The notes under the pieces: generated by a model
Told to the model about the DNA's origin: nothing
The model's input: the letters and a program-made list of their open reading frames with translations, nothing else
Databases searched by the model: none
Source of the DNA: Punica granatum
Taxonomy: Eukaryota > Streptophyta > Magnoliopsida > Myrtales > Lythraceae
Length of the DNA stretch: 64,000 nucleotides
NCBI RefSeq assembly: GCF_007655135.1
Contig: NC_045130.1
Location: 27,152,605 to 27,216,604, forward strand
Reading direction: 5' to 3'
Made by a program: the position numbers and the translations under genes
Part shown: one piece after another, positions 35,593-46,655 of the stretch
Numbering within the stretch: position 1 is the first letter of the stretch
How the letters are laid out: every line of letters begins with the position of its first letter

Positions 35593-37488
35593 TTAAAAGA
35601 GGCGATTCTCATTGGTTTGGATCCCACTGGTGACGGGTGCTTTAGCCCTCACTTTCTTGAAGAACCAAATCCCAGCCCCAACTCCTATTGCTGCTGCTGC
35701 TATCACCCCCGTTACTGTCCCTGTAGTGCTCCCACCCAAAAAAACAATTAACCGACCAAAACAGATCGAATTGCAGATGATGAACATCCACATATCATAT
35801 TGAAAACCTCATTCTGATACAAATTAATTCCTTTGTTTACCTACAATGACTCCGGCACTGTTGTGCCCGGAAGTTCCGTGATCTGTAGAGAATTGTCCAA
35901 ATCGATTAGGAAGAAAGCATTTGCCTCTTGAAACAATTACACAAGTTAAGAACTTGGGATATGTTAGTTATGTGAAACATGTTGTTGTCGTGAAATTTTT
36001 ACAGTTGCGGCACCGCCTAAATCGTATCAAGAGATCAACCTTGCTTGAGGAATGTTTGTTGGGTAACTGACAAGCACTCAATGCATGGAACTGATCGGAC
36101 AGAGGCTGTGCGCGGATATTAGGGACTGAAACCCATCTTTGATACAGTGTCTGGCCAAAATAAAGACTTCGATGCAATGTCAAATTTTTAGACACAGAAC
36201 AACTGCACCTGTTCTAAATGGTCTCAAACATTGTGCAATCGTAGCTTCATTTCATTTCAACCGACATTGAGAGCTACCAGTAAAGGATTGAAAATCTTTG
36301 ACCCAAGATGGAACTACTCTTATTAACCGTTTTTTATTGGGAAATCAAGGGTCGGACTTAAGAATGTTATCAAATCCATTTTGCATATACAAGTACTTGG
36401 GAAGGAACCAAAATCGGGCAATGAGATCCCATAAGTCAGCTACATAAATGCTTACATTTTAATCAAAATCAACAAAACATACCTTTGCAATAAGAAGTGA
36501 CATTCTTCTCACCACAGAGGCAGATGAAATTCTCAGTTTGGGGATCGAAACCGCAAGTTCCACCTCCCTTTAGAGTATCCTGACACTGAAGGCAATGCAT
36601 AGTAACCGGAATATCGAAATCGACCCGAATGCCATACTCAGCCACCTGATCATACTCGCTCGTCCTGACATTCCTCCAGTATACACTCGTGTAACTTGCG
36701 CAGTGCCTTGGAAATTTATATGCGCAGAAAATTACACAAATTCTTAATTTATAAGTAGTAATCCAGGATATTATATGCTACTGCAATGTCCATAACGTAA
36801 AAAACATATATCTATACTCTCTGTGTTACGAAGAACTCAACAGTAGATGATGGCATTACCTGAGCATCATTCTTAAGGATTCTGTTGCTTTCGGATAATA
36901 AGAGCAGCAGGAGCTCTCCCGTAATGCCGATGAACAGTCAGGCAGGTGCCTGCATAGATAACTCGAGCTGTCACATGAGGAGTCGCACCGATCAGGGAAG
37001 TGCTCGTAGAATATGGGCTTCGGCTCCATGATCACATCCTTCTCACTACAATTGAAAAACAAGTAGTCATTCTGAGGGGAGAGGAAGAGGTGCGTGCTCG
37101 TGTCAAGGTTGAAGGCTCGGGTGGGCCGAAAATTGACCATGTCCTGGCAGTTCTACATGAATGGGTCGGTCACAAGGAGGTGCGGGTCTGAATAGCTTAT
37201 GTTCCATACCGGATACCTCCCTGATGGGGTGCGCAGCTCGAGAGAGCCCGTCTCTGAGCATATGAGGAGGCAGCGGTAGTACGGGCTTCCACAACAGTCA
37301 TCGATCCCAAAGGGATAGTTGATGGGTATATCGCCACAAGCAGTTCTGCAATGCGTTTTCTGAGATACAATCGAGACAACAAAGAGATACCAAGAGAGGA
37401 TTATCACTGAAATGAGTGAAGAATATGATGCAGTTGAAGGAGGTCTAGTTCTTGATGTTGATGATGTGTAGGCGAGGGAAGAATCCAT
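35593..37488 (-). pseudogene. GUB_WAK-type secreted/membrane-anchored protein gene with one in-frame stop
   Basis: Exons on the minus strand: 37488-36860, 36706-36483, 35882-35841, 35720-35593. The joined length is 1023 nt (341 codons with the terminal stop). Residues about 23-43 (SLISVIILSWYLFVVSIV) are a signal peptide or anchor. The Cys-rich GUB_WAK_bind region follows (CGDIPINYPFGIDDCCGSPYY, then LSPQNDYLFFNCS and CDSSCDSSSYLCRHLPDC). A second Cys-rich part reads MHCLQCQDTLKGGGTCGFD. A membrane segment AGVIVGTVTGVIAAAAIGVG precedes KKVRAKAP and NENRLF. No kinase domain is present. It matches the short, kinase-less class typified, from memory, by Arabidopsis At1g11915. Codon 112 (37155-37153) is TAG in DPFM-stop-NCQD, where relatives have Trp. 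Frame and splice sites are otherwise clean, so the loss is recent, allelic or a base error. The acceptor of exon 2 is AAG. Confidence 0.82.
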
Positions 37489-37997
37489 CAGGGATGTGGT
37501 TTAAGTTAGGCTCATGATTTTTCTTATGGAACATTAAATTTGTATACTCCGATCCCAAACAAAAGCAAATGTGGTGATTTAAAGTGAATATTATTAAAAA
37601 AAAGGTTGGTGCAGTGTAATCTTCCTTGACTTAAAATCAAAAGGTCTGACGTGGAGAATTTTATGGCGTAATCAATAAATTTGATTTTATTATATCATCA
37701 AGTAAATTACTAAAAGTATAAGTGAAAATTATAAGTATTTTACTAAAGAACTAAGTAAAGTTCTTCAAAATTTGTGCATTTTATTTCAAAATTTGAATAG
37801 TTCAATTCGAAATTTATGTAATTTGCTTCGAAATTTGTGCAACTTATTTTCTCTTTCTGTTTTATGAGTGGAACTTACTTATTCTAGTAGTAATTTACTA
37901 CAAATTTAAGTAATTTACTAGGAATTGTAGTAATTTATTTTGATTGTATAGTGCAATTGATTGCAGCATATTCCATTCCGTCTCATATTCAATTTTC
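37489..37997. other. AT-rich upstream region of the GUB_WAK-type gene
   Basis: Probable promoter side. 37690-37945 has loosely repeated AATTTGTGCAATTT/TAATTTACTA motifs. No other gene seen. Confidence 0.4.
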
Positions 37998-38130
37998 GAG
38001 TCTGGTTGGCCTATTAAGGAATAAAACTTTGCCAATTAAGGATTTTTTTCTATTCACAAGATTCGAACTTGAGATTTTACTTAAGAAAAATAAGTACCAA
38101 ACCGTTTGAACCAACTCATTTCCTTGGCCT
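37998..38130 (-). mobile_element. SINE copy, tRNA-like head, minus strand
   Basis: On the minus strand: GAGTTGGTTCAAACGGTTTGG (A-box-like), then CAAGTTCGAATCTTGTG (B-box), then a body ending AGTTTTATTCCTTAATAGG. Imperfect flanking direct repeats GAAAATTGGATGAT / GAAAATTGAATATGA lie at 38131-38144 and 37983-37997. The body tail resembles the elements near 58680 and 59353. Confidence 0.6.
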
Positions 38131-39255
38131 ATCATCCAATTTTCACTAGTGTGTCATCCATGCCCTTTATTTCCATATCTCACTATCTAGTATCTCCTTC
38201 TAGGCTAATGGACCCTTGTTCTAACCCCCCAAAAAAAAAAATAATTATCAATGTATGTCTGAAATCGAAAAGAAATGGGAAAGAGAAAGAATATTGAAGA
38301 CAAAGGTGGTTTGGTGTATTAACATCGCTCTCGACCTATAAACGGAAGATTTAGGTTTATTCCCACTAATACTTCCTGTACTCTTTTATATTTCCACTCC
38401 AATATCTCTTTATAACACCATGGACCTTTGTCAGTAATCGAGGGGAAAAAATAATGTGGAATAAGTCTTGATGAGAAATAAAGAATCTCTGAGTAGTGTC
38501 CTTTTTGCTTTTTCCTTGTGCAATAATGTTTCTTCTAGCTTTTATCTGCTTTATTCTGGTTATATTTTGTGCTCTTCCTCAAGAGTGTTGAGTATATAAG
38601 AAGAGAAATTTACTGTTTGAATGGCTTTTTCTTGGTTCTTTATCTTTTCGGGTAATCTAGTTTGGAATCTCTATGTGAAAAACTCGATTGTTCAGTCAGA
38701 GTTTGCTTGCTAGCAAATAATTATTTTCCTTATATCGCAGCTATAACTAGCTTTAAATAAATGAAAAATTACCTCTTCATGCAGATTAATTTCAAAAAAT
38801 AAAATATGAAGATATTTTCTACCAGATCTTCAATGTAATAAGTACTGACATTACATCTGGTTTATTGGAAAGCAATTAGTACTGGAAGGTATATCCAATA
38901 GACAGTAATTAATGAGGATTGATAGGAAATCGAATTAAAATATTGATATGAAACTTTTTCAATTTGATCGGAATAAACTATGGATGCATTAAAACCACAA
39001 CTATTCTAAATACCAAAATGTTGGTCTAATACGAATATTGAAAATAAGAGTGTTGTTATATCCTCTTAATAAATTAATCTAAAAGTCCTCCTATTACTCA
39101 TAAAAAAAATTCTCCCTTAATTCAAAATTCCACTCATAATGACATGAGTTGCAACTATACAATATTCAAGAACTATTCAATAGATGTGATAGGATTTTAA
39201 ATTAGGAGGATCTTTATGCACGCCAATGAAGATGATTTAACATTTTTGTCGGAAT

Positions 39256-39286
<31 letters not shown>

Positions 39287-40507
39287 ATACGTGTATATAT
39301 ATATAGAGCTTGCTGGGGAATTAGGCTTCACGGCCTCGAGTGCTAGGGACCGTGAGCTAGTTGTAGGGCTCATGACTGCAAGCTAGTTGTAAGGCTTGCG
39401 ATCCTCTATGAGCCCTTGAGCCAGATCCGGCTAGCAAGACCAGACTTGACCATGATGAGGCTAGATCTAACTTCGCCAGTTCGAGAGCAGCCGAGAGAAA
39501 TAGCTACTTTTGCCAAAAGCGGACTCCGGCGGCAGCTGCAAAGGCGGACAGGGTGGCAGTACTGAAGAATACATAGGTGGCTTGCCAATTGGCCCAATAA
39601 TCGTGTGATTACAATTAAGGTTGAAAAACAAACAAAATGATTAGAACTACATGCACAATAATAACGTAACCATATTCAGATTGCAGCAAACTAAATGGGA
39701 CACGAATCAATCATTGGCGGCTTGGCTGCGTGCGGCCTGCAATGAACAGTTGCTTGCTGATACACTGTGAGAGATGTTGAATAATGGGACTGTGAAGGCT
39801 TGAGAAAACTTTGGGCTTGGGCTCCTTAAGTGGTTTCCTTCGTTGTACAATTAATCAATTAATGTATTGATCCATTATAAGATACCTTAGGACGTTGCTA
39901 TGATGATCACCGAGCTTCAATATTAATGGCCTATACTCCGTTGGGCTCGAATCATAACACAGCTTGTCATTCTGAAGCGAAGGCAGCTGAGGACGATGAA
40001 GATATGATTTACTGGGCATCGCTCTTTAAGATCTCTACTGGATCAAAGGGTTGAGCGATGTTCAATCCAAAACTTTAATTTGGTATAACGGCAAAGTCAA
40101 TCATCTTGTATACTTCGTATCTCTAAAAAGAAAAAAAAAATCAACTTATATACTTGAATTTTTTTTTTCTAAGAATATATGTGTGTACTGGTATCAATTT
40201 CGAGTTATAACCAATAGATTTTAAATTTAACTATTTCATCACTGAAATTTTCTGCGTCCGTTATTGCTCTTTGTATTCTATACTAGGTTTGTCAACTTCA
40301 CTTGTGATAAGAAAAAGAATTAAAATGTAGGGTCGTAACTAACATATATAGCTAGAATTAGATAAACCAATTAGAATTTTGTCGTCAATGTATCGCTTTA
40401 AGCTCCTTTACTAGTTTGGTTCACAAATTCCTCTACACTCTACTCACTACATTTTTGTGCTATTTACATTGCATTTTTCTCTAACTTGAATAGCAAGTGT
40501 TTCTCTT
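38131..40507. other. AT-rich intergenic DNA with a (TA)n tract
   Basis: No gene recognised. A (TA)n/(GT)n run lies at 39255-39305, and 39306-39600 is a GC-richer patch (CTTGCTGGGG...AGCTAGTTGTAGGGC) without recognisable features. Confidence 0.5.
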
Positions 40508-40944
40508 TGTCAGCACCCAATTTCGGTCCATCAGCTCCAGGGGGACAAAATTGTCATTTCCTAATTTATTACCTTTTTTTTTAAAAAAAAAGGGTCAAGT
40601 CGGTCAGAAACGGTCAAAGCCGGTCTGACCGACCGTTGCCCACACACACACCTTTAAAAAATAAAAAAGGTCAAGTCGGTCAGAACCGGTCAGAGCCGGT
40701 CTGACCAACAAGACAGACTTTTCATTTCTTTCCTTCTCGCCCGCTTCTTTTCCTTTTCTTCCTCTTTCCTCCTTCCTTTTTCATTCCTTTCATTTTGGTC
40801 CTTGCAACCGAAAAACCGAGATTTTCGTTCCCGCTTTCGCAAATTTCCGGCGAAAATCTTGCCCGATCTCCGTTCCGTTTCCTTCTTCTTCTTCCTGGCG
40901 AAGCCCAGGCTGAAGAGGGGGAGGATTCGACAAAAAGTGGGGGA

Positions 40945-40948
40945 GCTC

Positions 40949-40993
<45 letters not shown>
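40945..40993 (+). repeat. (CT)n microsatellite in the 5' LTR
   Basis: A long CT run with one CG break. The matching tract in the 3' LTR is at about 52276-52316 and is shorter. On the minus strand it yields Arg-Glu-rich open frames that are not genes. Confidence 0.9.
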
Positions 40994-40995
<2 letters not shown>

Positions 40996-41449
40996 TGGTC
41001 TCGGATCCAAAAATGCCCACAGCTCACGATTCTCCCTCAGCTGGTTCCGGAACTCCCAGCTCGTCCTCAAACCGGAACTCCCTCAGCTCGCCCACAAGCA
41101 GCCCAATTCGGCCCAATCCCATTCGGATCTCTGCCTAGTCCGGTCCAGCAGGCCCGTCCGGCCCAATCCGATCCGGATCTAAGCCCAGTCCTGCCCAGCA
41201 GGCCCGTCCGGCCCAATCATCCTCACAGCCCAATCCGTCCGGCAATTTTTTATTTTTTTATTTTTTTATTTTACAGAATCACCCCTCAACTTCCCGAACT
41301 AGGTAAATTCTCGACTTAGTGGCATGATTAGGGCTCTATTCCTGAATATTAATGCTTGCTTGATGGATATGATGTCAAATGAGCGTTCTTGGGTCGCGTG
41401 GGTGATCGGATTTATCCCGAACTCGATTTTACGAACTTTCTATTTTGTC

Positions 41450-42000
41450 ACATTTCAGTCCAGGGGACGTATTTTATTTTTTTAAAGATCTATCCCGAAT
41501 TTAAAAAATTATTTTCAATCAAGTCCCGGCTATTTTACTATTTTCCAATCAGTCCTTGGGTTTTCCAGAATTTTTCCAAGAATCCCAAATAACTTTTCAA
41601 ATTGTTTCAGTTTAGTCCCGGGACCATTTTCACCCTTTTCAGATCTGCCCCGAATTTTAAAAATTCTTTTCAATCAAGTCCCAGTCATTTTACTATTTTC
41701 CAATCAGTCCTGGAATTCCCAGAATTTTTCAAGCATCCTAAGGAACTTTCCAAGTTGTTTCAGTTTAGTCCTGGGGCCTTTTTTTTCAAAAGTCCAAATT
41801 TTCAAATTCATTTCAAATAAGTCCTAGACATTTTCAGTAAATTTTTTACACAGTCCCCATTTTTAGAATTTTCATATCAGTCCCCAATTTTTTAGAATTT
41901 TCAAATCAGTCCCCAATTTTTTTTTTCAGAATTTTCAAATCAGTCCTTGTTCTTTTAAAATCGTTCAATTCAGTCCCTTGGACATTTTCTAAAAATATCC
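41450..42000 (+). repeat. Degenerate CAGTCC-centred repeats in the LTR
   Basis: TTCAAATCAGTCCCCAATTTTTT, TTCAATCAAGTCCCAGTC and TTTCAGTTTAGTCCCGGGACC-type stretches recur every 35-60 bp. The same block is in the 3' LTR at about 53035-53580. Function unknown. Confidence 0.65.
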
Positions 42001-43508
42001 GGCCCTTTTCTACTTGGATCACCCTCCGACAATGTATGTGCCCCATTTAAATATTTCATTTTTGTAATTATATACAATGTGACCATGTCGGAAATTAGAG
42101 TTTATCGGGCGGTCAACTAATGGCTATCTCGACGCCTCGAAATCCGTAGACTGAAGCATTCGACAAGTTTTTAATTAACCTAAAATTCTACATACTAGAT
42201 AATCGGAACGTTAAATTTGGCTAAATTAAATCACTTGATTTCTTTAAATGGATTGCACAAATTGATTAATAATTTGTAATCGCGTCGACAGCTCAAGAAC
42301 TGTTAGTCATGCCCTTTTCAAAATTCACAATTTCAAAAGCACCGAGATACGTACAGCGTAATCTTGATTTTCATGCACACACATATTTACCGATTCAAGG
42401 GCATGATTACCAGTTCTTGTCCTGCCGTAATCAAAGCGTAGGTTTGTGCATAGAATTGGTCAAAACATGGAAAAACAAATTAATCACAAACTCGGCTTAA
42501 ATCAAACATGGGCAATAGTCAAATAGAGGGTTAGGTTTTTTTTGGGTTTTAGGTGAAAATACTTTTAATCTGTAAAAATTATATTGTCACGATACAGAAT
42601 AATTTAAAAATAACCTACGCATTCAGGACTTGACTACAGACATCATGTCTGTCGGGTCCGTTAAAATAATGCCGAATGCTACATTACCCTATCCATCATC
42701 CCTTTTGTTTGTTTTAGGGTAGGATTTGTATGCCAAGATACCTCGGTTAATAATCAGGTAATTCACGTAAATTCGGCGATAACAAAAAAAACCCCATTGT
42801 TTGTTTATTTGAGCCTGCTTGTTACATTTTTGCACCTATTTGTTATGCGGATCGAGCCCGATTCCTTATTACTCGATTCACACTGGGTCCAACGCCTAGA
42901 ACCGTCGATCACGGGGTCCAGGGCCCCCATACACTGAGTGCGCATTTAATTTAATTTTCGGTCTTTTCCAAAAATATACGGTGAGCATGAGTGAAATCAT
43001 GGCCGAATGCGAACCGACCGGGATTTAGTTATTGTAGCTTGTCTTTTATTTATTTGAGAGAACAATGTGAGGTTTTTATATTATACATACATTCATGTAA
43101 AATCCCGGTCGGAGAGTGGACGGTCAGAGTGCTTCTTCGAATTTACGGTGTCAAAACGCATAAGATGAGCGGAACTTAATTAAGCGGTAATTAAATTAAA
43201 ATGGCAAGCCTAGACAAGCTACAGTACCGAAAGGACGTGTGGGATATAGGCCCACACGTAATAGAACCCCCGAATTCGGAATTTTCGGTTCCGTACAGAC
43301 CATGGCCGTAGCATTTTAGGTGTACCCCATACCCCTAAACCTGGGTAACTTGCCGGCCCTCGACCTTCGGGTCGTAAAATGGCAAGTGGCGACTCCTTCT
43401 CACGTGCGTCCGTCGCGCGTCCCCGGTAAGGTGGACACTCCCAAGCCGCGTTGCATTTAGGCGCGCGCATGCGTGCCCCGACGAGACGAAATTTGGGTGC
43501 GCACAGCT

Positions 43509-43527
43509 TGGCGACTCCACTGGGGAC
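43509..43527 (+). other. Primer-binding site of the Ogre-like element
   Basis: TGGCGACTCCACTGGGGAC starts three bases after the LTR end. From memory, Ogre elements use a tRNA-Arg primer with a site starting TGGCGACTCC. This needs a match to a real tRNA 3' end. Confidence 0.7.
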
Positions 43528-44084
43528 ACTTAGAGGGTTCGGGCTCGTTCCCGCTTGCTTTGTTTGCTTGTTTATTTATCGCCTTTCGCAATTTCCCGCT
43601 TATCTACTTTACGCACTTTTATTTCTCGCACGCACATTGCATATCATACTAGATTTAGGTACCTACGGGTCGCGTCCCACGACCGATTTTAGGAAACACA
43701 GGTTAGATAGGGGTTCCGAGTAAGGGTACGTCGCACGGTTCGACCGTCGATTAGGCCCCCAAAGATCCCCGCTCGATTTCAAGGAATTGACACCCTTGAA
43801 TCGGGAGTCCCCATCCTTACGTAGCACGGTCCCTGTAGTACTAAAACCATGCATTCTGCAGGAGCTCCACGCCATCCTCCAACCCGACTCCAACAACAGT
43901 CCTTGAGTCGGCCTGAGCGCCAATTTGAACCTTTTCTGTTCTTGAGAGAGATGTGCGATGTATACTATTCATTAAGCCGTGGACATTTTTTATTTTCTGC
44001 ATGCATGCATCATCCAATTTCAAAATTAGGGTGTCATTTGTATTGACTATTCTTAAGTCGATTTTCCGTTCATCTTCGTAAGGG

Positions 44085-45509
44085 ATGTCACGTCCGGTCT
44101 CCTGCCCGCGCCTCGACAGAGTCACACCACCGCTCGAGGAGATTACCCGTATATGGAGAGCATTACGCCCAGTCGACTGCCGTTACATCTCTGCGTTCGT
44201 AGGGGATATCCCTTTGCTGGCTACCCGACACGTTGATTGGAATTTCCTCGAACCCGCCATCACATTCTGGAACCCAAGTCACGCCGTCTTCGACATACAG
44301 GGTACAGAGCTCACGCCAACCATCGAGGAGTACCGAACACTTATCGGTCGAACCGCAGTTGTCCACGGCATTGTAGAACCCAATTTCCTCACCGCCCGAT
44401 CAACCCTAGTCTCACGCCTACTCGGGGTTCCCACAACTCGTTTGAATGCTGAACTCGCATACTCCGGCAGCACGGAGATTGCAATCGAGAAACTCATCTT
44501 TTTTATTGAGTCCCGAGCACATAGGGTCCAGGGGGATTTTCTTCGAAAAGATTTATGTCATGCTGTTCTATTGCTAATTTTTTGGACCCTCTTATTACCT
44601 CGCTCACATAGTCTCATCGATGCGGCCTTGGCCAGCGTTGTCCTTCAAGTGGCCGAAGGGCGTAGTTATGAGATAGCCCTTGTGGCTGAGACCATCCGGT
44701 CCCTCGACCGCGTCTTGAGAACATGCGACCGAAGGATAAGAGGATCCCCTATGCTTTTACAAATTTGGCTCCAAAGTCACGCAAACCCTCTGCATCTGAT
44801 GCACTCGATTATGTATTTTAATGGTCCAGAGTCAATTATTTCTCGATTGCTACCCCTCCTGCGTGTGGAAGAACGCAAGGTCTCTGAGTGGATCAAAATT
44901 TTTTGTGAAATAGCACCTAGAGGCTTCAAGTGGCGTGCCGCGTGGATGCCACTCGGACCCATGGCCCTTAGGTGTCCTGATTTTTATGGAGTCCCACTCA
45001 TGAGTCATGCGGGGTCCACCACTTATTTTACGACGCAAGTAGTGAGGCAGCTCGGTGGCTTACAAACGATCCCCGAGGATACAGCGCGAACTATATTTGA
45101 ACATACTTGGCGGGAGGATCAAACACCCCCAGATCGCCAAAGTAACGTTGAACAGATCCTGGATGCGCGGCGAACTGTGATTACCGAGCTTCCATACTTC
45201 CCCGAGCATCCGACCCTTGATAAGCGAGATTTCCAGGCTACAGAAGAATACATCCTTCGCTTCTACCGATGGGGTCCAGCAGCACACGAGGATCTCGTCA
45301 ACTCTCCGCGAGTCGGAGATGGCGGGTCACCCGGCGCAACTCCCACTCCGAATATGGCCATCCAAGCTGAGCTCACTCATCTCAGAGTCGAAAGAGATCG
45401 TCTTCGTCGAGAAGTCGCAGAGAGGGACGAGCAGCTTGTTGATCAGCGTCAACTACAGAGAGAGCTCCCCCAGACTCGTGTCGAGCTACAAAGGCGCGAT
45501 CAGGAATAG
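44085..45509 (+). CDS. Ogre-type ORF1: plant-mobile-domain-like protein (474 codons)
   Basis: The only long ORF in the element, 580 bp after the 5' LTR, before where gag would be. Residues about 15-110 contain ITRIWRALRPVDCRYISAF, ITFWNPSHAVFDIQGTEL and TPTIEEYRTLIGR. This resembles plant-mobile-domain/DUF7745-type proteins, which occur in plant transposons and Ogre ORF1. The middle is Leu/Arg-rich and helical. Residues about 425-474 (AELTHLRVERDRLRREVAER) form a charged coiled coil. The TAG stop interrupts the coil; the same frame stays open for 21 further codons (ARANAALERSRKRARGG..) to a second TAG at 45573-45575, so the last stop may be a late mutation. Codon use and intact length suggest it was under selection recently. 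Molecular role unknown. Confidence 0.75.
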   Translation: MSRPVSCPRLDRVTPPLEEITRIWRALRPVDCRYISAFVGDIPLLATRHVDWNFLEPAITFWNPSHAVFDIQGTELTPTIEEYRTLIGRTAVVHGIVEPNFLTARSTLVSRLLGVPTTRLNAELAYSGSTEIAIEKLIFFIESRAHRVQGDFLRKDLCHAVLLLIFWTLLLPRSHSLIDAALASVVLQVAEGRSYEIALVAETIRSLDRVLRTCDRRIRGSPMLLQIWLQSHANPLHLMHSIMYFNGPESIISRLLPLLRVEERKVSEWIKIFCEIAPRGFKWRAAWMPLGPMALRCPDFYGVPLMSHAGSTTYFTTQVVRQLGGLQTIPEDTARTIFEHTWREDQTPPDRQSNVEQILDARRTVITELPYFPEHPTLDKRDFQATEEYILRFYRWGPAAHEDLVNSPRVGDGGSPGATPTPNMAIQAELTHLRVERDRLRREVAERDEQLVDQRQLQRELPQTRVELQRRDQE

Positions 45510-45575
45510 GCACGAGCAAACGCCGCTTTGGAGAGGTCCAGGAAAAGGGCCCGCGGGGGTACATATACACCCTAG

Positions 45576-46369
45576 GATAGACACCCCTGCCAGACCCTCG
45601 AACTAGGACTTTCCATGGCGACGGTCGCTTGCACCTCGAGCACGTTGGAAAATCGACTTAGGACTTCAATTTCAAAACTTGCATTGTACTTTGAACTTAT
45701 CGAGTCAATGTGAATGACAACATTAGCTTTGGAAAACTCACGCATCGCATGCATCCTACTCATTTATTGTTTTGCATAACAACTAACATCTTACCATACA
45801 AGTGCGTGAAGACCTCCTTCGCAGGTAGACTAACAGCGACCTTTAATCTTCCCCACGGCAAGGCGAGCCGTGGCTCGAGGACCGATGTACCTTCCTTGGC
45901 AAAGCTAGCTTCTCTCTAACTCCACACAATCAAGCGTCATCGCGTGATCGTACACATCTCTTCGCGCAACTGAGCACATCCATCAGCACAACCGAGTGCA
46001 TCTTTCCGCGTCGTGCGAGCATGCCTCCACCTTACCCATGCACACACCCCCGGCACGCTCGCACGACGTCCACCAGGCCAGTTCGCTTCCCTACACTCTT
46101 GCATTGAAATCCTGAACAGTTTATGCTATTTCATTGTTTTATTTTCCCATTGCAGGAAATTCCCAACAAGAAGACAGCCTGAATACTGAGCGACCACAAT
46201 TGAGACAACAAATGTCTCTCATTCAGCTCCTTGGGATTTCAACACTAAGTCCCCATCCTTGCTCCACAAAGCAAGACCGCAAGAAAAATCAGAGTCACCG
46301 CTTTGCAGTGCCCTGCACTTTTCCTCAGCATTGACCTTTGCTTTTGCATCTCTTGCACTTTCTTATTGA
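45576..46369. other. Element interior, no gene recognised
   Basis: Gag would be expected here in an autonomous Ogre. Only short open frames without motifs are present. Confidence 0.55.
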
Positions 46370-46655
46370 GCATGCATTTACTGCATTGGGCTTTGGCCCC
46401 GCATTGGGCTCCGGCCCAGCATTTACTGCATCGGGCTTCGGGCCCGCTTTTGGGTTTTGGCCCCGCATCGGGCTTCGGCCCCACTTTTGGGCTTCAGCCC
46501 CACTTTTGAGCTTCGGCCCCATATCGGGCCTAGGTCCTGCATTTACTGCTTTCAGGCCCTGGCCCAGCGTTTACTGTTTTTGGGCTCCAGCCCAGCATTT
46601 ACTACATTCAGGTTTTGATACCTCGCATTTATTGCTTTCAGGCTCATCTGAAATC
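46370..46655 (+). repeat. Hairpin minisatellite 1 (GGGC-TTCG-GCCC type)
   Basis: About twelve irregular units of a self-complementary core, for example GGGCTTCGGCCC, GGGCTCCGGCCC and GGGCTCCAGCCC. Units are separated by spacers such as AGCATTTACTGCAT or CACTTTT. Near the right end the core changes on both arms: AGGT-TTTGAT-ACCT at 46610-46623, and TTTCAG-GCTCAT-CTGAAA at 46636-46653. Open frames on both strands here are a repeat effect. Confidence 0.8.

Larger units (their letters stand above)
40508..43505 (+). mobile_element. 5' LTR of a complete Ogre-like retroelement
   Basis: It starts TGTCAGCACCCAATTTCGG and ends GTGCGCACA, and is 2998 bp. The 3' LTR (51797-55093) is nearly identical: about 150 bases around 41341-41490 match without a visible difference. 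It contains a (CT)n tract at about 40945-40993, degenerate TTTTCAAATCAGTCCCC-type repeats (41450-42000), and the conserved 3' kilobase of this LTR family. It is preceded by CTCTT (40503-40507); CTCCT follows the other LTR, so the 5-bp duplication matches 4 of 5. It lacks about 259 bp present at 52422-52680 and about 41 bp near 51920. Confidence 0.9.

Noticed and set aside
35968..36195. Small minus-strand open frame between exons of the GUB_WAK-type gene
   Set aside because: Lies in the intron between exons 2 and 3, no similarity recognised.
40690..41070. Arg-Glu-rich and Leu-Ser-rich open frames in the LTR (also near 52118-52368)
   Set aside because: Produced by the (CT)n tract and GC-rich flanks; present in both LTR copies as non-coding sequence.
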